From: Tenacibaculum todarodis
GTDB lineage: Bacteria > Bacteroidota > Bacteroidia > Flavobacteriales > Flavobacteriaceae
NCBI RefSeq assembly: GCF_001889045.1
Contig: NZ_CP018155.1
Span: 1,049,001 to 1,113,000 of the forward strand
Direction: 5' to 3'
Length of the DNA: 64,000 bases
Part shown: positions 28,031 to 35,604 of the stretch, one piece after another
How the letters are laid out: every line of letters begins with the position of its first letter
How positions within the stretch are numbered: the stretch's first letter is position 1
Program-made: the position numbers and the translations under genes
Notes under the pieces: model-generated
Told to the model about the DNA's origin: nothing
What the model saw: only the letters and a program-made list of their open reading frames with translations
The model's database searches: none

Positions 28031-29719
28031 TTGAAAAAACACATTTTACTTCTATTTATTTTTATGTATTCCTTCGGATTTTCTCAAAAATATCCACAAA
28101 CCGATTTTGAAAATCCTTTAAAAATTCCGCTTGTATTATCGGGTACTTTTGGTGAGTTGCGTAGCAATCACTTCCACTCTGGTTTAGACATTAAAACACA
28201 AGGAAGACAAGGAATTAAAATTTATGCTCCGGCAGATGGTTATGTATCTAGAATTAAAGTTTCTCAATGGGGTTTTGGTAAAGCAATTTATATTACACAC
28301 TACAACGGTTACACAACGGTTTATGCACATCTTCAAAAATTTGAAGAGCCTATAGAAAAGTATGTAAAAAGCATTCAGTACAAAAAAGAAAATTATCAAA
28401 CTGGTAATATTTTTCCTTCGGAAGAAAAGTTCCCTGTAAAAAAAGGCGATGTTATTGGTTTTACTGGTGACACAGGTGGTTCTGGCGGTCCACATTTACA
28501 CTTTGAAATTCGTGATACAGCAACAGAACACATTATAAATCCGATGCATTTTGGAATTTTTCCAGAAGATACAAAATCACCTACTTTACAAAAAGCCAAA
28601 GTATATGCTTTAGATAATAATTCTCGTATCAATCAAGCTTCTAAAGATGTTGTTTTAAATATAAAAAATGTTGGCGATAATAAATACGTAACCAATAGAA
28701 TTACCGCAAATGGTTATATTGGTTTTGGGGTTAATGCTTTTGATAGGTTGAATGGAGCTGCCAACAAAAACGGAATTTACAGTCTAGAAATGAACGTAAA
28801 CGGGGAACGTTATTATTACCACGATGTAGAAACCTTCTCTTTTGCTGAAAGTAAATTCATTAATCTATTAATTGATTATCCTTTTTATAAAAAATTTAAA
28901 AGCCGATTTCAAAAGACACATAAAGTAAAATCTAATAAACTAAGTATTTACAGCGATTTATTAGATAATGGAAAAATTTATATTGAAGACGGAGTAAATT
29001 ATAACATCGAAATTATTGCTAAAGATTTTAAAGGAAATTCATCTAACTTAAAAATACCCGTAAAAGGAGTTCCAAACAACACTATTTTTTCTTCAAAAGA
29101 CACAACTGCTTATAAAGTTAAAGCAAAGAATTTTAATAAATTTCAACAAGAAAATGTAACCATTGCTTTTCCTAAAAACACATTTTATAAGGACTTATTT
29201 TTAGATTTTAAGGTTGAAAACGGAGTTGCTAAAGTACATGAATCAACGATTCCTTTAGATAAAAAATTTACACTAACTTTTGATGTTTCTTCTTATTCTG
29301 GAGCTGAAAAAGAACAACTCTATATTGCCAATGTTACCAATAAAAAATATCCAAGGTACGTTGCAACAAAGAAAAAAGAAACTACATTTTATTGTACAAC
29401 TAAAACGCTTGGAAGTTATAAATTACTTTCAGATAAAATAAACCCTAAAATTTCATTACTAAATTTTAAAAATGAACAATGGTTATCTAAAGCTAAAACG
29501 CTAAAAGTTAAAATTTCTGATATTGGTTCAGGAATTAAAAATTTTAGAGCAACCATAGACGGAGAATGGATTTTAATGGAATACAATCATAAACGCGGAA
29601 TTTTAACCTATAATTTTAATGATAAAAAGTTGGTTGGCAGCAAACATCTTTTTAAACTTGTAGTCTCTGACAATGTTGGAAATACCAAAAACATTTCTGC
29701 AACATTTTTCAGAAAGTAA
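28031..29719 (+). CDS. M23 family metallopeptidase, secreted
   Basis: This 562-residue LytM-type zinc peptidase probably cuts peptidoglycan cross-links or regulates amidases in the envelope. The signal peptide (MKKHILLLF to FGFSQ) depends on a TTG start at 28031. The catalytic domain spans about 35-165: HFHSGLD supplies His49 and Asp53, and GPHLHFE supplies His155 and His157. The remaining 400 residues are a beta-rich extension without a recognised domain. It is divergent from the division gene unit, with a possible -7 box taaatttg at 27986. Family assignment is firm; the substrate is unknown. Confidence 0.93.
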   Translation: MKKHILLLFIFMYSFGFSQKYPQTDFENPLKIPLVLSGTFGELRSNHFHSGLDIKTQGRQGIKIYAPADGYVSRIKVSQWGFGKAIYITHYNGYTTVYAHLQKFEEPIEKYVKSIQYKKENYQTGNIFPSEEKFPVKKGDVIGFTGDTGGSGGPHLHFEIRDTATEHIINPMHFGIFPEDTKSPTLQKAKVYALDNNSRINQASKDVVLNIKNVGDNKYVTNRITANGYIGFGVNAFDRLNGAANKNGIYSLEMNVNGERYYYHDVETFSFAESKFINLLIDYPFYKKFKSRFQKTHKVKSNKLSIYSDLLDNGKIYIEDGVNYNIEIIAKDFKGNSSNLKIPVKGVPNNTIFSSKDTTAYKVKAKNFNKFQQENVTIAFPKNTFYKDLFLDFKVENGVAKVHESTIPLDKKFTLTFDVSSYSGAEKEQLYIANVTNKKYPRYVATKKKETTFYCTTKTLGSYKLLSDKINPKISLLNFKNEQWLSKAKTLKVKISDIGSGIKNFRATIDGEWILMEYNHKRGILTYNFNDKKLVGSKHLFKLVVSDNVGNTKNISATFFRK

Positions 29720-29770
29720 AAACCCATCTAAGCTCTCCATGAGGTAGGAATAAATGGGTGAATTTTTTTA
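29720..29770 (+). terminator. Possible terminator after M23 gene
   Basis: Inverted arms acccatcta and taaatgggt enclose about 30 nt and are followed by a T run. The stem is imperfect, so the call is tentative. Confidence 0.4.
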
Positions 29771-29779
29771 AAATTCCCT

Positions 29780-29845
29780 GTCATTCCTGCGTAGGCAGGA
29801 ATCTAGATTAAGTTTATTTTGGATTCCTGCCTTCGCAGGAATGAC
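29780..29845. repeat. Inverted pair of a 24-bp REP-like element
   Basis: Positions 29780-29803 and 29822-29845 are inverted copies of a 24-bp sequence (gtcattcctgcgtaggcagg and on), differing at one base. Each copy is itself partly palindromic around cctgc..gcagg. Repeats of this kind are scattered between genes in many flavobacterial genomes. Confidence 0.8.
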
Positions 29846-29895
29846 AAGTATTAGAAAAACAAGAAAAGAGAATTAAGACCTAAAGCAAATATATT

Positions 29896-32346
29896 TTGAA
29901 ACATATTTTACTGTTATTTATACTAATACCTTCTGTGCTTTTTGCTCAAAAAACAGCTACTATTAAAGGTAAACTTACCAATAAATACAATGCACCAATT
30001 GAAGGTGTTGCAATTTCTTATCAAGGAAAAGGAACAATTACAGACAAAGAGGGTCGTTATCAATTTACCATTCCAATTCGTAAAACGGTTGCCGTAACTT
30101 TTACGCATGTTTCATACAAATCTGTTAGTAAAAAATTTACAGCTCGTGGCGTAAAAACATTTACCTACTCGCCTACTTTGCGTTTTAAAACAGAAGAAAT
30201 TGAAGAAGTAATTGTTAGAAACAGAAAAAAAGAAGCTGAAGGAATCACAACAATTTCAACCGAAAAAGTTAAAAATCTAATTGGTGCAAATGCTGGTGTA
30301 GAAAATGTTTTAATGACACTCCCTGGAGTTAGTAATAATAACGAGTTAAGCACACAATATAATGTTCGTGGTGGTAATTTTGATGAAAACTTGGTGTATG
30401 TAAACGGAATTGAAATTTATAGACCTTTCCTGGTTCGTTCTGGACAACAAGAAGGTTTAAGTTTTATCAATTCACACATGATTCAGAATATTAATTTTTC
30501 TGCTGGAGGATTTCAAGCAAAATACGGCGATAAATTATCATCTGTTTTAGACATTACCTACAGAAAACCAACTGAATTTGGTGCGCAAATAGATATGAGT
30601 TTATTAGGCGGAAGTGCAACTATTGAAGGTACTTTACTAAACAATAAATTAAGCGCAATTCTTGGCATTCGTTATAGAGATAACAGTTTGTTTGTGAATA
30701 GTAAGCAAACTGATGTTAATTTTAGACCAAAATTTACAGATGTTCAAACATTTCTTTCTTATGAAGTTAACGAAAAACTGTCTCTAAATTTCCTTGGAAA
30801 TTTCTCATTAAACGATTACAACTACAAACCATTATCGCGAAGAACTCGTTTTGGAACTGTTGTAGATCCGTTAGAATTAATTGTTTATTATGACGGTCAA
30901 GAAAAAGATAGTTACCAAACCCTTTTTGGCGCATTTTCTGCAGATTATCAAGTAAATGAAAACTTAAACATCACCGCAACAGTTTCTAGTTTTAATACGC
31001 AAGAAGAAGAATATTTTGATATTGCGGCTTCATATAATTTAGGTGAAGTTGATAGCAATATTGGTTCCGATAATTTTGGAGATGTTCAGTTTTCTGAAGG
31101 AATTGGCTCACAAATAAATCACGCTCGAAACGATTTAGATGCATTAATTACAAACGTTCAAGTAAAAGCAACGTTGAAAGATGGTAAAAACGAATGGCGA
31201 GCAGGTGTAAAATATCAAACAGAAAATATAAAAGACCGCATTAGAGAATGGGAAATCATCGATTCTTTAGGTTTTTCTATTCGTCCTTCACATCATAACA
31301 TTGGTAACAACCAACCTTACACTCCTTTTACTGGACCTATTGAACCTTTTCAAGACATTAGAGCAGAAAATGATGTAGATATTAATAGAGTTTCTGGTTT
31401 TGTGCAATTCAGTAGAAAAACAATGTTAAACGAACATCAAGTTTGGTTTAATGCAGGCGTAAGAGCACAAAGTTGGTCAGTTAATGCCGAAGGTTTTTCC
31501 GAAGAAGATCATTTTATATTTAGTCCAAGAGGGCAATTTGCTATAAAACCCGATTGGGATAAAGACATGTTATTTAGAATTTCTGGTGGTTGGTATTCTC
31601 AACCTCCGTTTTATAAGGAATTAAGAGATAATAATGGCGAAGTAAATCCAGAAGTAAAAGCACAAAAATCCATTCATATTGTTGCTGGAAACGAATACAG
31701 TTTTAGACTTTGGGAACGTCCTTTTAAGTTAACTACAGAACTGCATTACAAAAACTTGTCTGATGTAAATTCATATACAGTAGATAATGTAAGAATTAGA
31801 TATAGAGCAGATAATGTAACAAATGCGTATGCTTACGGATTAGATGTTCGTTTAAATGGTGAGTTTGTTCCTGGAAGCGAAAGTTGGGTAAGTTTAGGCT
31901 ATTTAAAAACCGAAGAAAACATTAACAACCAAGGTTATATTGCAAGACCAACCGACCAACGTTTAAAAGTGGGAATTTTATTTCAAGATTATGTGCCAAA
32001 TTTACCAGATTTAAAAGCTTATTTAAATTTGGTGTACAATACAGGTTTACCTGGAGGTTCGCCAGCGTATGCAGATGTTTATCAATTTCAGAATAGATTA
32101 AAAGACTATAAACGTGCAGATATTGGCGTTTCTTATGTTTTTGCAGATGCTAAAAAACAATATAAAACTGGTTTTTTAAGTAATTTCAAAGAATTAACAG
32201 CTGGTTTAGAACTCTTTAACATGTTTGATATCTTGAACTCTAACACTAATACTTGGGTACGCGATGTGTATTCTAAACAGCAATACGGAATACCTAACTT
32301 TATGACAGGTAGAGTATTGAACTTTAAAGTTGGAATGAAGTTTTAA
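29896..32346 (+). CDS. TonB-dependent receptor with carboxypeptidase-regulatory domain
   Basis: An outer-membrane beta-barrel that takes up a large ligand using TonB energy. The 816-residue protein uses a TTG start at 29896. It has a signal peptide (to LFAQ), an N-terminal CarboxypepD_reg-like domain (about 20-100, ATIKGKLTNKYNAPIEGV), a plug domain (about 115-230, with TQYNVRGGNFDENLVYVNG) and a barrel that ends in the aromatic residue of KVGMKF, as outer-membrane proteins do. No SusD-like partner is next to it, so a glycan substrate is less likely than a metal chelate or small ligand, but the ligand cannot be told. Confidence 0.94.
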   Translation: MKHILLLFILIPSVLFAQKTATIKGKLTNKYNAPIEGVAISYQGKGTITDKEGRYQFTIPIRKTVAVTFTHVSYKSVSKKFTARGVKTFTYSPTLRFKTEEIEEVIVRNRKKEAEGITTISTEKVKNLIGANAGVENVLMTLPGVSNNNELSTQYNVRGGNFDENLVYVNGIEIYRPFLVRSGQQEGLSFINSHMIQNINFSAGGFQAKYGDKLSSVLDITYRKPTEFGAQIDMSLLGGSATIEGTLLNNKLSAILGIRYRDNSLFVNSKQTDVNFRPKFTDVQTFLSYEVNEKLSLNFLGNFSLNDYNYKPLSRRTRFGTVVDPLELIVYYDGQEKDSYQTLFGAFSADYQVNENLNITATVSSFNTQEEEYFDIAASYNLGEVDSNIGSDNFGDVQFSEGIGSQINHARNDLDALITNVQVKATLKDGKNEWRAGVKYQTENIKDRIREWEIIDSLGFSIRPSHHNIGNNQPYTPFTGPIEPFQDIRAENDVDINRVSGFVQFSRKTMLNEHQVWFNAGVRAQSWSVNAEGFSEEDHFIFSPRGQFAIKPDWDKDMLFRISGGWYSQPPFYKELRDNNGEVNPEVKAQKSIHIVAGNEYSFRLWERPFKLTTELHYKNLSDVNSYTVDNVRIRYRADNVTNAYAYGLDVRLNGEFVPGSESWVSLGYLKTEENINNQGYIARPTDQRLKVGILFQDYVPNLPDLKAYLNLVYNTGLPGGSPAYADVYQFQNRLKDYKRADIGVSYVFADAKKQYKTGFLSNFKELTAGLELFNMFDILNSNTNTWVRDVYSKQQYGIPNFMTGRVLNFKVGMKF

Positions 32347-32387
32347 TTAGAATATTTAGTTTGATTCTTAACTAATTTCCAGGTAAC

Positions 32388-33335
32388 TTCGCTAACGTTG
32401 AATATTAACAATTAAAACTGTGAATATTCTTTTTAACATTGTGGGTAATGCAAAAAATGAGAAATACAATTATATTTTTATTTTTAATAACATCAATTTT
32501 TTCTTGTAAAAAAGAGATTAAACCTTTCTTTGATTGTCCAGATGAAAGGTGGCCAGATTTCGGAATTTACTCAAGAAATGATAGTATCATATTCTGTGAT
32601 ACAACAAGAGTTAATATTGTAGCTGACGGTCACGAAAAATATGAGATTTTAGCAACCTATAAAAATAAGATTGAATATTTGAGTAAACGAAAAGCTGGAA
32701 GTGGAACTGAAACAATTTACGACCTTAAAACTGGAAAAACTATAAGGAATGAGTTTGGTCCTTATGATAAATCATATAAAAATGGAAAATTAATAATTGA
32801 ACCTATAAGAATGTTCTTTTATTGGGACAAACAATATGAGGAAAATAATTGGACTCAAAAATATTACTCTGTTTTTAAAGAGGAAATTTACGTTGAAAAT
32901 GATAGCATAAAAATAACGGAAAAGGAATTCATTTTAAAACCACCATTAATTAGTGAAAAAGCTTTAATTCGAGCAAATGAATATTTTAAAGAAACTATTG
33001 AATTGAAAAATAAAAAATCTGATGAATATGAAAAGAACTTATGGTCATTACAAGAAATATTACTGACTTGTGCTTTAAATGGAGATAAACTATCAAAACA
33101 AAGATTATTAAATTTTAAAAATACATTTCCAAAATATGATTTGGAAAGATTGAATAAAAGTATTGAAATATTAAAACAGTTTGAAAACAAAGCACATACC
33201 CACAACACCGTATAAAATTAATTGCTAGTTTTGGCTCACTTGGGAAATTCCTTCGGAATTTCGCCGTTCGTGTTAAATCTAGTAAATTAGTTGCTTGAAA
33301 CACGCAACTAATCTTATACATAAACCGTTAGCGAA
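32388..33335 (+). mobile_element. Single-gene cassette framed by nested inverted repeats
   Basis: Outer arms ttcgctaacg (32388-32397) and cgttagcgaa (33326-33335) are perfect inverted copies. An inner pair, ttgtgggta (32439-32447) and tacccacaa (33197-33205), tightly brackets one gene. The right flank (33206-33335) is GC-richer and structured (gaaattccttcggaattt hairpin; gttgcttgaaacacgcaac hairpin). The gene's last codons and stop are supplied by the right flank. I know similar flanks around unrelated single genes in Bacteroidota, which suggests a mobile cassette. No transposase or integrase is present. Confidence 0.55.
32457..33215 (+). CDS. Putative lipoprotein of unknown function, cassette-borne
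   Basis: Starting at ATG 32457, the 252-residue product has a hydrophobic leader and a lipobox-like SIFSC with Cys near residue 17, so it is probably a lipoprotein. ATG 32448 and TTG 32439 are alternative starts. The mature protein is rich in Lys, Glu and Tyr, with no recognised domain. The last residues THNTV are encoded by the conserved-looking right arm of the flanking repeat, so the stop comes from the cassette rather than from the gene. It has no functional link to its neighbours. Recent acquisition is inferred. Confidence 0.7.
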   Translation: MRNTIIFLFLITSIFSCKKEIKPFFDCPDERWPDFGIYSRNDSIIFCDTTRVNIVADGHEKYEILATYKNKIEYLSKRKAGSGTETIYDLKTGKTIRNEFGPYDKSYKNGKLIIEPIRMFFYWDKQYEENNWTQKYYSVFKEEIYVENDSIKITEKEFILKPPLISEKALIRANEYFKETIELKNKKSDEYEKNLWSLQEILLTCALNGDKLSKQRLLNFKNTFPKYDLERLNKSIEILKQFENKAHTHNTV

Positions 33336-33355
33336 ATATTAAAAATAATACACAT

Positions 33356-33386
33356 AAAAAATCCAGCTCAAAGAGCTGGATTTTTC
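33356..33386 (-). terminator. Terminator after FKBP gene
   Basis: Perfect 9-bp stem atccagctc/gagctggat (33361-33381) with A and T runs on both sides; it can act in both directions. Confidence 0.8.
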
Positions 33387-33412
33387 AATTCTATAAAAAC
33401 ATACTTACTGTA

Positions 33413-33856
33413 TTAAGCAGTAGCAGTTTCTTTAATTTCAACAACTTCAAGATCAAAAATAAGATCTCTACCTGCTAACGGATGATTACCATCTATAACA
33501 ATAGTATCTTCTTTCACCTCAGCAATCATTAAATTAATTTCTTGACCATCTGGTCCTTTAGAAACAAGTCCCATACCAACTTGTGGTTCCATATCTTGTG
33601 GTAAATCTGTTTTCTTAATTTCTTGAATCATTTCTTTAACAACATCTCCATAAGCATCTGCTTTAAGAATTGTAATGGTTTTCTTTTCGCTTAATTTCAT
33701 GTCAATTAAACCGTTCTCAAAACCTGGAATTAATCTTCCTTCTCCTAAAACAAATTCTGCTGGCTCTTTTCCTTCAGAAGTATCAAAAATTTGTCCGTCT
33801 TCTAATTTACCTGTATAATGTACTACTACTGTGCTATTCGCTTTTACTTGACTCAT
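33413..33856 (-). CDS. FKBP-type peptidyl-prolyl isomerase, SlyD-like
   Basis: A cytoplasmic prolyl isomerase and folding helper. The 147-residue protein has no signal peptide. The split FKBP domain (VVVHYTGKLEDGQIFDTS at 11-28 and FENGLIDM near 46-53) holds an inserted flap domain (about 70-125), followed by NHPLAGRDLIFDLEV, a strongly SlyD-specific block with the NHPLAG motif. The histidine-rich metal-binding tail of E. coli SlyD is missing; the chain ends EIKETATA. It is monocistronic, with its own terminator. Confidence 0.93.
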   Translation of the reverse strand: MSQVKANSTVVVHYTGKLEDGQIFDTSEGKEPAEFVLGEGRLIPGFENGLIDMKLSEKKTITILKADAYGDVVKEMIQEIKKTDLPQDMEPQVGMGLVSKGPDGQEINLMIAEVKEDTIVIDGNHPLAGRDLIFDLEVVEIKETATA

Positions 33857-34007
33857 ACTATATCTTTTAATTTAATAATTCATTTTTATTTACTGGAACT
33901 ATTAAGACCAAAACCGAGCCAAAAGAGAAAACAGCAGTTTATAAACCTTTAATCAGCAACTTTGTCAGTTAACCTATCATCTTATGACAAATCGGTTAAA
34001 AACACAT

Positions 34008-34040
34008 AAAAAAAATCCAGCCTTTCAGCTGGATTTTTCA
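34008..34040 (-). terminator. Terminator after AOS-family gene
   Basis: Nine-bp stem aaatccagc/gctggattt (34013-34036) flanked by A and T runs. The stem resembles the one after the FKBP gene. Confidence 0.78.
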
Positions 34041-34059
34041 ATTTTATAAATTACAAAAC

Positions 34060-35307
34060 CTACATCATTGCCGCAGCAACTTTTTTATAAGTTCCGTCTT
34101 CTAATTTCTCTCTAATAGCAGAAAACGCAGTAATAGTTTCATCTACATCTTCTTGTGTGTGTCTTGCTGTTGGAATTAACCTTAAAATAATTAATCCTTT
34201 TGGTATTACAGGATACACAACTATTGAACAAAATACACTGTGGTTTTCGCGTAAATCGTGTACCATTGCCATTGCTTCAGGTATTTCTCCTTTTAAATAA
34301 ACTGGTGTAATACACGTTTGTGTTGTTCCTAAATCGAAACCAGCAGTACGTAAACCAGATTGTAATGCATTGGTAATTTTCCAAAGATTATCTTTTAATT
34401 CTGGCATTGTACGTATCATATCCAAACGTTTTAACGCACCTTTTACCATTGGCATTGGTAACGATTTTGCAAACATTTGAGAACGCATATTGTATTGTAA
34501 ATACTGTATTATATCTTTATCCGCAGCAAAGAAAGCACCAATACCAGCCATTGATTTTGCAAAAGTTGCAAAATAAACGTCTATTCCGTCTTGTACTCCT
34601 TGCTCAAAACCAGTACCTCTACCGTCTTTTCCTAAAGTTCCAAAACCGTGTGCATCATCTACCAATAAACGGAAGTTATATTTCTCTTTTAACGCAACAA
34701 TCTCTTTTAATCTACCTTGTTCTCCACGCATTCCAAAAACACCTTCAGAAACTAATAAGATTCCTCCACCCGTTTTTTCTGCCATTCTTGTAGCACGTTG
34801 TAAATTTTTCTCACAGCTTTCAATATCATTATGTCTATACACAAAACGCTTACCAGCATGCAAACGAACACCATCAATAATACAAGCGTGTGTGTCCATA
34901 TCGTACACAATAATATCGTCTTTGTTTACCAAAGCATCAATGGCAGAAACCATTCCTTGGTAACCAAAGTTTACTAAATATGCAGCTTCTTTATCCACAA
35001 ATTCAGCACATTCTTGCTCTAATTGTTCGTGGTATTTTGTATGACCAGACATCATTCTTGCACCCATTGGGTACGCTAATCCGTCTGTTGCAGCAGAATC
35101 TCCATCAGCTTTTAAAACTTCTGGATGATTTGCCAAACCTAAATAATCATTGATACTCCAAGTAACTACTTTCTTACCATTAAAAGACATTCTGTTAGAA
35201 ATTGGTCCTTCTAACTTTGGAAAAACATAATACCCTTCTGCTTTATCAGCCCATTTTCCTAACGGTCCTTTATCTTCCTTAATCCTCTCAAATAAATCCT
35301 TTACCAT
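34060..35307 (-). CDS. PLP-dependent AOS-family acyltransferase (candidate cysteate fatty acyltransferase)
   Basis: This 415-residue fold-type I PLP enzyme belongs to the alpha-oxoamine synthase family (glycine C-acetyltransferase, serine palmitoyltransferase, cysteate fatty acyltransferase), which condenses an amino acid with an acyl thioester. The Schiff-base lysine is Lys251 in ATFAKSM. LLVDDAHGFG supplies the cofactor Asp and His; SGHTKYHEQLE is the substrate-side motif. No threonine dehydrogenase gene is adjacent, which argues against the threonine-degradation role. Flavobacteria make sulfonolipids with such an enzyme, needed for efficient gliding in Flavobacterium johnsoniae. A good promoter (TTTG, 20 nt, TAATTTCG) precedes it. 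The family is firm; the substrate is inferred. Confidence 0.85.
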   Translation of the reverse strand: MVKDLFERIKEDKGPLGKWADKAEGYYVFPKLEGPISNRMSFNGKKVVTWSINDYLGLANHPEVLKADGDSAATDGLAYPMGARMMSGHTKYHEQLEQECAEFVDKEAAYLVNFGYQGMVSAIDALVNKDDIIVYDMDTHACIIDGVRLHAGKRFVYRHNDIESCEKNLQRATRMAEKTGGGILLVSEGVFGMRGEQGRLKEIVALKEKYNFRLLVDDAHGFGTLGKDGRGTGFEQGVQDGIDVYFATFAKSMAGIGAFFAADKDIIQYLQYNMRSQMFAKSLPMPMVKGALKRLDMIRTMPELKDNLWKITNALQSGLRTAGFDLGTTQTCITPVYLKGEIPEAMAMVHDLRENHSVFCSIVVYPVIPKGLIILRLIPTARHTQEDVDETITAFSAIREKLEDGTYKKVAAAMM

Positions 35308-35334
35308 TTGTTACTTCTAATTTTTTGTAGGTTG

Positions 35335-35366
35335 CGAAATTAACGTTTTTTTAAGAACTATTCAAA
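35335..35366 (-). promoter_or_regulatory. Bacteroidota-type promoter of AOS-family gene
   Basis: Minus-strand TTTG (35366-35363), a 20-nt spacer, then TAATTTCG (35342-35335), close to the consensus TTTG-N19/20-TAnnTTTG. It lies 28 bp before the start codon. Confidence 0.7.
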
Positions 35367-35376
35367 TAGATTTTTT

Positions 35377-35460
35377 GGGGGCGTTCGAGCGGGCTTTCCG
35401 CACTCGCTTTTTGTTCATACTTCACAAAAGAGCTCAAACAAATGCTGCAATCCCTAACGC
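35377..35460. repeat. Dispersed intergenic repeat, copy 1
   Basis: About 84 bp beginning ggggcgtt and ending ccctaacgc. It shares with 60421-60507 the blocks ggcgtt, gggctttc, ctcgcttttt, aaagagctcaaacaa and caatccctaacgc in the same order. The ends form gcgtt/aacgc inverted repeats. It may be a structured element of the Flavo-1 kind, but this was not tested. Confidence 0.75.
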
Positions 35461-35503
35461 GGGAAAACTTGGTGATTTTTGTCATTCTTATGCGGACAGG
35501 AAA

Positions 35504-35534
35504 TCCATAGAAAGTTAGCATAGATTTCTATGGA
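35504..35534. repeat. Palindromic element before XDH terminator
   Basis: Ten-bp inverted arms tccatagaaa (35504-35513) and tttctatgga (35525-35534), preceded by gtcattcttatgcggacagg, which resembles the REP-like repeat at 29780. Confidence 0.5.
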
Positions 35535-35541
35535 ATAACAA

Positions 35542-35577
35542 AAAAAATCCCCTAAAAGCCTTACATTTTAGGAGATT
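35542..35577 (-). terminator. Terminator after molybdenum hydroxylase operon
   Basis: Stem atcccctaaaa/ttttaggagat (35547-35576, one mismatch) next to a plus-strand A run, placed just after the large-subunit stop on the minus strand. Confidence 0.65.
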
Positions 35578-35604
35578 CATATTAAAAAAATTATCTATTA
35601 ATAT

